Positions 1 to 8,602 of a DNA stretch of 64,000 nt are shown here, one piece after another; within the stretch, counting starts at the first letter, position 1, and each line of letters begins with the position of its first letter. Under the pieces are notes generated by a model. It was not told the DNA's origin. It searched no databases and saw only the letters and a program-made list of their open reading frames with translations. The translations under genes and the position numbers were made by a program. This DNA is from Eutreptiella sp. 'Long Island Sound 2002' (lineage: Eukaryota; Euglenozoa; Euglenophyceae; Eutreptiales; Eutreptiaceae), in assembly GCA_964036045.1 (NCBI GenBank), contig OZ038400.1:12893079-12957078 (forward strand), written 5' to 3'.

Positions 1-2883
1 TGATCCACACGATGGTTGCCCTTTCCACGTCCACGGCCACGGCCGCCAGATGATGGGCCTCCACCGTCGCCACGCCCTCTGCCCTTACCAGAGAAAGGGG
101 TCCCCGAAGGATTTCCATTACCTTTACCCTGTGATCCTGGAGCATTTCCTTTGTTTGTACCGGATTGAGGGGTTTGGCCTGGATTTCGATTTCCGCCTCC
201 GGCGTTGCCATTAGGATTTTTCTGGCCGTTCGGCTGCCCACCGGAGCCGGATGGAGTCCGATTTCCTGTGCCTTGGGACCCGCCAGGGCCTCCAGTATTT
301 TTGTTTCCACCGGAGGTGGTCGGATTCCCTTTTCCCCCCTTTCCACCATGCACCTGTCTGTCATTCCTGTCTGAATTCTGCGGATTACTGATATTTTCAC
401 CAGTCACCTTGTGATCGTAAGGAGACCATCGGTGATTACCAGTAGAATGCGACTTAGCTCGGTTCGTAGAACCTAAAAGAAGACAGATGCTACAGTGATC
501 CTGAACATTCCGGGTGTCCTTCACCTTTTTGTTGCCCCTTTGGGCCCCATTTTGGGTGTTTTGCTGGGTATTCTTGTTTCCCCCAAGACCCTCATGGAAA
601 TGTTTATTGGCGGCGTCAGCGAGCCGCTCAACCTCTTCCCAGAGTTCCTGCGGGGTGAACGAAAACACCCAGTTCTTGGCCTTCAGGCGATGGCCGTGGA
701 AACTTACTCCCCTGTTGAGGACTTGGACAAACAAGTCCCGATCCTCGTGTTCATTAAATTTCGATTTTCCACGTGTTTTCAGTGAATTTCACCTTGGAAA
801 ACGACGTGGGGGAACACTTTTGAAGTGCCTCCCTGACCGTAAACCTGTTGGCCGAGGCATCGAAGCCTTCGACCTCCGCCCACCAGGTCTTAACCTTTTC
901 TTCGGATTGTTTATTCCGAAGGGTGGCGGCAGTTTCGGAGGGGATCTTGTCCAAAATCAGATTTTTCAGCTCGGCACTAGAAAATTTTTCGCCTGAATGT
1001 TCAGATTCTTCCACTAAGTTCCAGAAGCGCTGTCTCTTGTCTTGCACTTCATGCAAGATTAATCGCGAGAATGAAGGAAAATTCTTCAACATCTGGTGGT
1101 AATGGTCCTCTGGCAGCCGGGATCCACGTACCTCCAACTGTTTTCACACCTCATCAAAGGTAAGGGGGGAACTTGAATCCTCACGATCACTCCAGGTCCT
1201 GAGCCAAGTGTTGGCCGGCGCTCCCTCAAGGCAGTCCAAGAGGGCCATCAGGAACTGATCATCTTGGAGTTTTTGAGTCTTAAGCCACAGTTTAAATTCC
1301 CGTTGGAACTGAGGCCAACGTCTGGGGTTCCCATTATACTTCGGTTGCTTGGCAACCTGACGAAGTCGCAATGAAGTGGGATTAAGAGGCGAATCCAGCC
1401 CAACACCGGCCGTAATGGCAGACACCTTGGCGGCATCATTCGCCACACCAGCTCCGGCGAGGGTCTGGGCGAGCAACAGCTGGGCTAATGCATTGGAATC
1501 AGCAGCAGGAGGGGCAGTACGGGAGGCAGTTCGCTTGGCATTCTGAGCCTCAGTCCTAGCCTTCGCCGTCCTACTCTGAGATCGAGAGATTGTAACCCTT
1601 TCCTTTAGCTTGGTCCTGCTGATTCTTGCATCAGTGGTCTTGGAGTCCACCGAAGGAGCAATTGAAAAAATTTCTGTCGCCTCCTCCGACGGTTCTGTTA
1701 CTTGTTCCACCGATGATGCGCCCTCAGACCGCATGTGCGTCTTGAAAAGATCTTTAATTCCCAGTGTTTGAATGATGAGTTGCATTTGATCCTTGAGCAA
1801 TTGGAGCTCAGTATCTCGCTGGAATCTGCAGGAGCAGTCGGCAGGACAGTACATACCGTGTCCTGAAGGGCCTGAGCAGGCTGTCGGACCGCTGATCTCG
1901 GTGGTCCGCAGCCAGGAGTCCACTTGGGGAGCTCCTTCAGCCCTAATTTCCAGGCTTGCCTGCCTGGCTGCCTCTAAAATTCCTTCCTCAACCGCAGCGG
2001 CTAGAATGTCGCGGATTGAAACAGGGGGATGAGGGGCGGAGGGCCCGGCAACAGGTGCCTTGGTCTTCTCCTTCGGGAAGGGGCTTGCCTCCCAGATCTG
2101 CAAAAAAATGGCAAAAGAGTCATCTTCTTGAGAACGCCAGCACATCCTGGTATTAATTTCTTCTTGAAGGAGGAAAAAATATTCCATTAAAAAATCAGAG
2201 GCGATTCTTTCTTGTCCTATCAGCTTAGACGTGGCTAATAGACAAAGGGCCTCAAGCGCCTCAAGGTTACGGGTCACTTCTGGAGACAAATGGTTGTCCC
2301 ATTGTGCCCAAGAGACTGGTCGATTATAGCTAGGTACCTCACCTGGACAACCCATCTCAATGTCGTCAATGTCGGCTTCGACGGTCTCGAATGTGGGACA
2401 TTGGTAAGGGATGTGGGTACCTGCCAGCTCCGTAAGGTCTACTGGAGCGTTGCCATCGTCGTAGGCTGGGAGATTCCAGCTGCTTGATGGCCAATTTCGA
2501 CTGGGATTATGATAATTTGGGTCCCCACAGCTGCTGATTTGTGCCCTTCTTGGGCAGCTTGGGCTTGCGCAAGGCATTCCTCTCAAGGCCTCGTTCGCAC
2601 AGCACCACGGCAGCGTAATTGTTACGTCTCCAGGAGCGGCGCAGTCTACGGGGCCGTACTGGGGAGCTAACTGTGGTTGGGACACCAAAGGAACAACATT
2701 CAGGTAGCCTCTGCTACCATGAAAGTGCTGCCCTGGGTCGTTGATGGTGCCGGAGGGCTCGGGGCCGGCAAGACCAGTGGGGCAGGCACGCGAGGAGTCG
2801 ACCTGAACGTTGCTGTTGGGGGTAGAACCAGAGACTCGGACACCAACGGAGGCAAGAGCAGCAACAACTGAAGCAAGATCCAT
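1..2883 (-). pseudogene. gag: Gag of element B, interrupted
   Basis: The reading frame starts at the ATG at 2883, inside the LTR, and runs 579 codons to a TGA at 1144-1146. The same frame continues directly (754-1143) with sequence matching element A Gag (shared GSRLPEDHY). A one-base shift near 755 then moves the open frame, which carries on to base 1. Visible parts: Cys-rich patches in the first half; a capsid-like core matching element A (MRLRG-KQP / WLQTEK region); near 430-490 a C-x2-C-x11-H-x4-H zinc-binding-like motif; and a Gly/Lys/Asn-rich basic tail near base 1. Gag would coat the RNA and form particles. The TGA could be a decayed CGA codon or a recoding site; the second lesion favours decay. 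Confidence 0.7.
2708..2719 (-). other. Primer-binding site (initiator tRNA-Met) of element B
   Basis: On the minus strand the LTR is followed at once by TGGTAGCAGAGG, complementary to the CCTCTGCTACCA 3' end of animal-type initiator tRNA-Met. Element A carries the same 12 bases in the same place. The site lies inside the gag reading frame. Confidence 0.8.
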
Positions 2884-3252
2884 GTTGAGTGTTATCCGGC
2901 AGAAAATCCCAGTCTATGAAGAAAATTGATGCGGATTATTCTATGCACATCTGAGTGTCCATATCTGTCTGAAAAGATTTAAATAAATCCAATTGTGAAA
3001 AATATTTGGCCGATCTGGCCCGCGAGCGCGCGTCAGCGGCAAATGGCGATTCCAGCTAAATGATCGGAACGCGGCGGATTTACGGGGAATGGACCGCGGA
3101 ATCAGATCCGGCATCTCAGAAATATATAGGTCTGATCCTGAGACTGAGCTGCGAGGCGGCGATTCCGCCGAAGCAAAGAAAATGACCAAAATGTAGCCAA
3201 TCTGGGTTAGATCAGTGAAAATCTGAGCAGATGGGGGTTAGCCGCACTTACA
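2720..3252 (-). repeat. 5' LTR of element B
   Basis: The left boundary is fixed by the primer-binding site ending at 2719. The right boundary is fixed by the change into 29-bp satellite at 3253. The LTR begins TGAAAGTGC and ends GCACTTACA on the plus strand, an imperfect 9-bp terminal inverted repeat (8 of 9) with the canonical TG...CA ends. Only one copy is in the window, so identity to a partner LTR cannot be tested. The Gag ATG (2883) lies inside it. Confidence 0.75.
3121..3130 (-). promoter_or_regulatory. TATA-like box in LTR of element B
   Basis: The minus strand reads CCTATATATT here, about 240 nt upstream of the Gag ATG at 2883 and inside the LTR, a suitable place for the promoter that starts genomic RNA. 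This is an isolated motif; no start site can be seen. Confidence 0.25.
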
Positions 3253-3659
3253 TACCCCTGGGCCAAGAACTCTGTCTTCAGTACCCCTGGCCCAAGAACT
3301 CTGTCATCAGTACCCCTGGGCCAAGTACTCTGTCATCAGTACTCCTGGGTGAAGAACTCTGTCATCAGTACCCCAGGGCCAAGAACTCTGTCATCAGTAC
3401 CCCTGGGCCAACAACTCTGTCATCAGTACCCATCGGCCAAGAACTCTGTCATCAGTACACCTGGGCCAAGAACTCTGTCATCAGTACCCCTGGGCCAAGC
3501 ACTCTGTCTTCAGTACCCCTGGGCCAAGAACTCTGTCATCAGTACCCCTGGGCCAAGAACTCTGTCATCAGTACCCCTGGGCCAAGAACTCTGTCATCAG
3601 TACCCCTGGGCCAAGAACTCTGTCTTCAGTACCCCTGGGCCAAGAACTCTGTCATCAGT
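3253..3659 (+). repeat. 29-bp satellite array, left piece
   Basis: About 14 tandem copies of a 29-bp unit containing ACCCCTGGGCCAAGAAC and CTGTCATCAGT. It lies between element B and element A and is continuous in phase with the array restarting at 13901 once element A and one copy of its 5-bp target duplication are removed. Open translation through it is a property of the repeat and not evidence of a gene. Confidence 0.95.
3655..3659. repeat. Target-site duplication, left copy (TCAGT)
   Basis: TCAGT directly precedes the LTR at 3660 and is repeated directly after the other LTR at 13901-13905. Five bases is the usual size for Ty3/gypsy integrases. Both copies are part of the 29-bp satellite unit. 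Confidence 0.9.
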
Positions 3660-4139
3660 TGTAACCGCTGCATAGTGGTTGATCTTTCTTGTGATTGCGA
3701 AGCCTGCAGCCTTGATGCCCCAGGGGTCGTAACGCCCGACACTGCCCCTGATATCTCCGAACCCAACTGACCCTCTTCAGACCCATATCCAGCCTCTTGG
3801 AGCGACATATGCGAAGCACTTGTAAGTCCTTTGAACTCCATGGTGAGATATGAAGAGTACGAAAACCCGGTCTACAAAAATGGAGCAGACATAGAATCTC
3901 AATGCGCATTCATCGCACATAATGACACAACGTGAAATCATTCGAAATAATTTAAATAAATCCGATTGGGAAATCACGAAAGACAAATGCGACTCGACGC
4001 GCGCTCACAGGCGACATCTGGCGGCGAACGGAAAACATGAAACTGAGCGGAAAATTTACTGCACTAATGTACATCTGAGAATCATTGAAATTCTGATCAC
4101 ATCAGTGTATAATTGAGTGCTGTCACTGCTGCCGTTACA
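3660..4139 (-). repeat. 3' LTR of element A
   Basis: 480 bp, beginning TGTAAC and ending GTTACA, a perfect 6-bp terminal inverted repeat. It matches 13421-13900 except for five substitutions (three clustered around 3949-3962, plus one on each side). It contains a 5' copy of the Gag coding start, which is not followed by gag here. Confidence 0.95.
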
Positions 4140-4150
4140 CCCCCCCTCTG
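4140..4150 (-). other. Polypurine tract of element A
   Basis: On the minus strand CAGAGGGGGGG directly abuts the TGTAAC start of the 3' LTR, the expected place for the plus-strand primer of reverse transcription. Confidence 0.8.
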
Positions 4151-5475
4151 AAAACATACGCCAGTATGTCAGGCTGGGTCAAGTGAAGTGAACGAAACGG
4201 CGAAAGTGACCAAAAACTGCCCAATCTAAGGCAAAATGTGTGAAATCGAGCTGAATTGAGCCAAATTGTGCTGAGATCTGTGCTTCGCGATGGCCATCGA
4301 CTTGAATGAAACGCATAGGTACCTTAGGGCACACAGAAAAAGCTTCGTTCAAGCTCGAAAATTCGAAAATTGAAAGTCTGAGTGAAGAATGTACATGATG
4401 ATCCATGATCCATGATTCATGATGAAATCAGGATCTGACATCCCACTGCCAGAAAACAGAAAACGAGCGTCGCCATGTCGTCGAGCGTCAAAAAAATAGG
4501 GTATCCCTTCATGGAGTCCAAGATATGTGAAACTGGCTGGTGTCATTTGCAGTCATGAGACCAGATGCCAGATTATGGTACAAAATGTGCCTGAATTGAG
4601 ACCAAATTCAGTGAATCGCGCATGGATTCAGGGTGGCGAAACTCACCGCAAGCCAAAATAGGTCCAATTCAATGTCGATAGACACTGTGTGTAGTGTTGA
4701 ACGGAAATCCAGTTCTCATTCATAGCCAATCCAGGTCAAAATCCTCAGAATGATGATGATCCCCATGATCGAAATCCAATCATTTAAAGTAATGATAGCC
4801 AAGAAAACCCAGTGAGGGCTACCCCACTGTCAGTATTGTTCCCAGGGCTTCATGTTTAATCCAGTATGAGCCAGAAGGGGTAATTGACTCGTTATAGTCC
4901 CAGAATGTAAAAGCATCCAATGCTTGGTACTGGGAATTTGCCAAAATTGAGCTGATTCTGAGGGGGATTCGAACACAATCCACAGATGAACAGCGAGTCG
5001 ACACAAGTAAGAACACCATCGTCGTCACTTGGTCTATATAAGCCCCTTGACAGCGGTCTAGTGGAAAACGAACCAACCGTCTCAATGTAAGAGCTGATGG
5101 AAATGACATTCTCAGCAGATCCATCAAACACATGAAATGGATCAGACTCAGTCATGTGCCAGAATCTCTGTAATGAGCACGAACTCGAACGAGTCCTTCC
5201 CAAGGCGTCCAGTCGACAGCAAAAGCCGATAGTGTCTTCGTGGTTGAGGATAGAGGCCTCTCGGAACTTCCGATCGGAATCATCTGAGATGAAGCACATG
5301 ATTCACATGATGGCCATGATGGAAATGATGGATGGAATGACCAGGATGACCCCAGAATGTCCCATCATCTGTTTGTCGAACCACATAGACGATGCGTCTG
5401 GACTGTTATGTCCCCATGCCAAGGGTATATGTCGACCGTAAACCTCTTCGAAAGTTTCGGCGTCTCAAATTCTGA
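4151..5475 (-). other. Element A region between pol and polypurine tract, no clear gene
   Basis: About 1.3 kb inside element A downstream of pol. Small open frames exist in the element's sense direction, the longest at 4892-5299 (135 codons, Cys- and Ser-rich), but none shows a recognisable motif, signal peptide or membrane segment. Short ATGAT-rich repeats occur near 4397-4426 and 5297-5345. It may be long 3' UTR or a decayed extra gene. Confidence 0.5.
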
Positions 5476-5730
5476 TCAGATCTTGTCTGGGATGGATGAT
5501 GCCACGATTGGAGCTTCTTCTTGTGCTTGTAAGTCTTCCTTGGTGACACAATCCTTGATCAGCGAGAGCTCTTTGTCAATCTCAGGGTGTTTCTTCAGGA
5601 ACTTGATGAAAGTGTCCGTATACCCATGGATGAAACTTGAAGCTGGCTCCCATTTGTCTTCTTCTGGACCGAATCCTTTCCAATCCGCACAGAAAGTACC
5701 ACTTGCCTCGAGCATTCTTCTTGTACTCAA
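5476..5730 (-). pseudogene. C-terminal chromodomain segment of element A Pol, out of frame
   Basis: This frame carries the second half of a chromodomain (DWKGFGPEEDKWEP, then a helix-like tail) and ends at a stop at 5476. The first half (FELEKILEYKK) is in the neighbouring frame at the end of the pol ORF. A single-base indel near 5690-5710 therefore splits the domain, and the pol frame runs on into unrelated residues ending at 5582. Chromodomains on Ty3/gypsy integrases bind histone marks and steer insertion. In this copy targeting by this domain would be lost unless the shift is a sequencing error. Confidence 0.7.
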
Positions 5731-8602
5731 GAATCTTCTCCAACTCGAAACTGCTTGTGACCATCTTCCTGTCGCTCACGTACTTCGAAGTCCAATAGAG
5801 AGGCTTGAACCTTCCTTTGGGGCAGGGTACTTCGGCCTTCAAACGATCTCGATGTACTTCTTGGTGCCTGCCTGGCTCAATCTCAATGTTGAATGTAGTC
5901 TCACTTAATTGACTTTTGACTTGGAATGGGCCATCCAACAAAGGTAACAATTTGTTGTCGTCCTTCAGGGTGTCGTCTGACTTACGAAGCCAAACTTGCT
6001 GGCCTTTCTCGAAGGGTTTTCCTTGCGTTCTTGATTTATTTTTGAAATTCAACCAATCTGCTTGACTTTCCACTTTGGCTTTGATCCACTTGGACTCTAG
6101 ATCCTTGATCTTCTCAAGCCATTGTGATGCGTCGTAGCACTGCCTTGGATGATACATCACTGGTCCTGGACCCATCTTCTCACGACCAAAAAGCTCATTC
6201 GGACTTAATCCAGTGTAATTCTTGGTGCGATGGTATCTTCTCAAGACACAGTAAATTGTCTCCAACCAATTGTAGTCTTTTTCAGTCGCCAGGAATTTTC
6301 TCAGAATGGAGATAAGAATCCTTCCAGCGCGTTCAGCAGGGAGAGCTCGATGGTCGTAGACTCGGGCACGAAGGTGATGAACTCCCAATAGGGCACACAT
6401 GTTCTCCCACCAAGTCCCAATGAACTCTTTTCCACTGTCCGTCAGAATTTCACTGGGCACATCCCAGTTACTCATCCACTGACTTGCAGTCCACTTGGCC
6501 GCCATTTCAGAGGTGAGATGCTTCGTGTTGCAAGGGAGGGCTTGGATGTAGCCACTGTGGCGGTCTTGAATTAACAAAACCCGATCGATAGGCTTCCTCG
6601 TGTAGAGGCATTCCTCTTGGATTTGCCCCAACTCGAAGACATCCGCCGTCACCTTGTCAAACAACCTCTCAGGAATTGGTAATCCCTTCAGTAGTCCTTC
6701 TGCTTTTTGATTCTTAGGGATGGTCGCCTGACATTGCTTGCATCCTTTGGCAACTCGTTCACAGGCACCCTTGAGGTCCCGTGTGTAAACTCTGTGGCGT
6801 AGCCCCTGTTCCAGCACACGAGAATGTGTGTGGGCTGTCTCATTCCGATGCCAATGTTTGACATATTGGTCAATCAGACAATCAGGAACACAAATCCGTC
6901 CTTGCCAAAATAACTTGTCGCCTTGGATCTTGAAATCAGACGTCTCTTCAGAGTCGTAAGGCTTGTCCCCTTTCAACTTGTGGTAAACAGACCCAAAGAA
7001 CCTGTCCTCCTTGTACATCTTCGTCCAATCCACATAAAGGAAGGAAGTTTCCTTGTCCTTTTGCTGTGGAGGGAGCGTGGATTTCGACTTGGATCTCGTC
7101 AGGGGAAACACAGTCAGGAGTTGCAGCGACGACTCAGAGTCAGAGTTAACTCCTGCAGTCTGATCTGCCTTGGTAATCTCCTTGCATCTGACCAAATCCA
7201 CCTTCATCCGATTTTTAATCGAACATTGGAGACAATGTTTCTTGATCAGTGCTTGTTCCTCCTTGTCGAACTCGATCACTTCAGTTTTATCCGTCGCTGT
7301 CCCATGGAAACTCACTTCAGAGTAAGCCTTCAGGGCTGGGTAGGCCCAGCGACTCAGGGCGTCCGCCACTGTATTGTAGCGACCCGGAATGTAAGTCACA
7401 TGGAGGTCAAATCTGCTGAGAGTTTCATGCCAACGGCCTCTTCTCCCAGCTGGTCCACCAGGGGTATCCACATGTTCTGTCCTCCAGCTCTCCAGTGACT
7501 TGTGGTCCGTCAGTACCTCAACGCGGTGGCCCAAGATCCAACCTTCATAGCGCCGTAAGGCACAAAGGATTGCGTAGGCTTCTTGTCCCCTTGGACTCCA
7601 ATTTCGCTGCCTTGTTGTAAGCTTGCGAGACCAGAAAGCCAGAGGGTGATGGTGACCTTCGTCGTCGACTTGTTCGATCGTAGCACCAATGGCGTAACGA
7701 CTGGCGTCTGTACGAATATAAAAAGGTCTTCCATCCAACCACGGAGTCTTTAATGTAACCACATTCGCCAGTGCTTCCTTGAGACCAGTAAATGCCTCTT
7801 CACATTCTGGCGTCCACTTGAGCTTGACTTGAGATCCTTTCTTTCCTTCTATTTTGCCAACCTTGAGTAACTCTGTCAATGGACCAGAGAACTTGGCGTA
7901 GAGAGGAAGGAACCCGTGGTAGTAATTGCAGCAGCCTAAAAAGGCACGAAGCTGCGTGATGGTTTTAGGCCTTTCCCAGAGCTGCAGGGCAGCCATTTTT
8001 CCTGGGGCTGGTCTTCTTGTCCCATCTTCCAAGACAGAGCCACAAAATTCCACACTCTGGAGGAACATCTTGCCCTTCTTGGGTCCACACACGAGCTTCT
8101 CTTGTCGAAGGACTTCGAGAACTTTTCGAACTTGTTCTTCGTGCAACTTCAGGCACTCATCAAAGTTTTTTCCCAACGGCGTGGCAATCAGAAGGTCGTC
8201 AATGTAGATGCTGCAGAATTCTTGTAAATCCAGAGACTTGTGCTTCTGAAATAAAATAGTCTCCATCATCTTCTGGAACATCGACGGCGCATTCTTCAGA
8301 CCCATCGGCAGTACAGTCCACTGGTCAGTGCCACAGGGCGTGCACATTGCCGTCAAATGCCTATCCTCCTTTCGAAGGGGCATCTGATGAAAGCCATCGC
8401 GCAAATCCAACACAGTAAAGAGCTTGCCTTTGGCTCTCGCGGCGATCTCCTTCTCGATTAGAGGAAGAGGATGCGCGTCTGGTACTGTGGCGGCATTCAG
8501 GGCTCTGTAATCCACCACTAGACGCCAAGCATCTCTGCTGGATTGGTCAGCAGGTGGGGGTTTTGGCACAGTAAATGGTGCTGAACACCACTCAGAACTC
8601 AT
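5582..8602 (-). CDS. pol: Pol of element A: reverse transcriptase, RNase H, integrase
   Basis: 1006 codons. Reverse transcriptase comes first: catalytic Asp near residue 66 (FTVLDLRDGF) and the YIDD box at 133-136. RNase H follows, with Asp299, Glu341, Asp366 and Asp414 (TDAS, RGQEAYA, TDHKSL, VADALSR). Integrase has a His-x-His/C-x2-C zinc region (Cys621, Cys624) and the D-D-35-E core at Asp654, Asp722 and Glu757. The frame ends in half a chromodomain because of a frameshift. The ATG overlaps the stop of the preceding frame as ATGA (8599-8602), suggesting either termination-reinitiation or a -1 shift. The RT in this frame starts inside the RT fold, with the preceding finger residues at the end of the upstream frame, so a fused product by frameshift is quite possible. 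All catalytic residues are present. Confidence 0.93.
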   Translation of the reverse strand: MSSEWCSAPFTVPKPPPADQSSRDAWRLVVDYRALNAATVPDAHPLPLIEKEIAARAKGKLFTVLDLRDGFHQMPLRKEDRHLTAMCTPCGTDQWTVLPMGLKNAPSMFQKMMETILFQKHKSLDLQEFCSIYIDDLLIATPLGKNFDECLKLHEEQVRKVLEVLRQEKLVCGPKKGKMFLQSVEFCGSVLEDGTRRPAPGKMAALQLWERPKTITQLRAFLGCCNYYHGFLPLYAKFSGPLTELLKVGKIEGKKGSQVKLKWTPECEEAFTGLKEALANVVTLKTPWLDGRPFYIRTDASRYAIGATIEQVDDEGHHHPLAFWSRKLTTRQRNWSPRGQEAYAILCALRRYEGWILGHRVEVLTDHKSLESWRTEHVDTPGGPAGRRGRWHETLSRFDLHVTYIPGRYNTVADALSRWAYPALKAYSEVSFHGTATDKTEVIEFDKEEQALIKKHCLQCSIKNRMKVDLVRCKEITKADQTAGVNSDSESSLQLLTVFPLTRSKSKSTLPPQQKDKETSFLYVDWTKMYKEDRFFGSVYHKLKGDKPYDSEETSDFKIQGDKLFWQGRICVPDCLIDQYVKHWHRNETAHTHSRVLEQGLRHRVYTRDLKGACERVAKGCKQCQATIPKNQKAEGLLKGLPIPERLFDKVTADVFELGQIQEECLYTRKPIDRVLLIQDRHSGYIQALPCNTKHLTSEMAAKWTASQWMSNWDVPSEILTDSGKEFIGTWWENMCALLGVHHLRARVYDHRALPAERAGRILISILRKFLATEKDYNWLETIYCVLRRYHRTKNYTGLSPNELFGREKMGPGPVMYHPRQCYDASQWLEKIKDLESKWIKAKVESQADWLNFKNKSRTQGKPFEKGQQVWLRKSDDTLKDDNKLLPLLDGPFQVKSQLSETTFNIEIEPGRHQEVHRDRLKAEVPCPKGRFKPLYWTSKYVSDRKMVTSSFELEKILEYKKNARGKWYFLCGLERIRSRRRQMGASFKFHPWVYGHFHQVPEETP

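Larger units (their letters stand above)
1..3252 (-). mobile_element. LTR retrotransposon 'element B', 5' portion, cut by window edge
   Basis: This element reads leftward. It starts with a 533-bp LTR, then a primer-binding site, then a gag region that continues to base 1, so protease, RT and the 3' LTR lie outside the window. It belongs to the same family as the complete element at 3660-13900: Gag cores align and the LTR/PBS/gag-start layout is the same. On its right it abuts the 29-bp satellite, so it inserted into that array. The target duplication cannot be confirmed because the other end is missing. Gag carries a stop codon and a frameshift, so this copy is probably dead. Confidence 0.8.

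Noticed and set aside
4892-5299. 135-codon frame downstream of pol as an env-like or accessory gene of element A
   Set aside because: It has no signal peptide, membrane segment or motif, and other short frames overlap it. Mentioned only as part of the 3' region.
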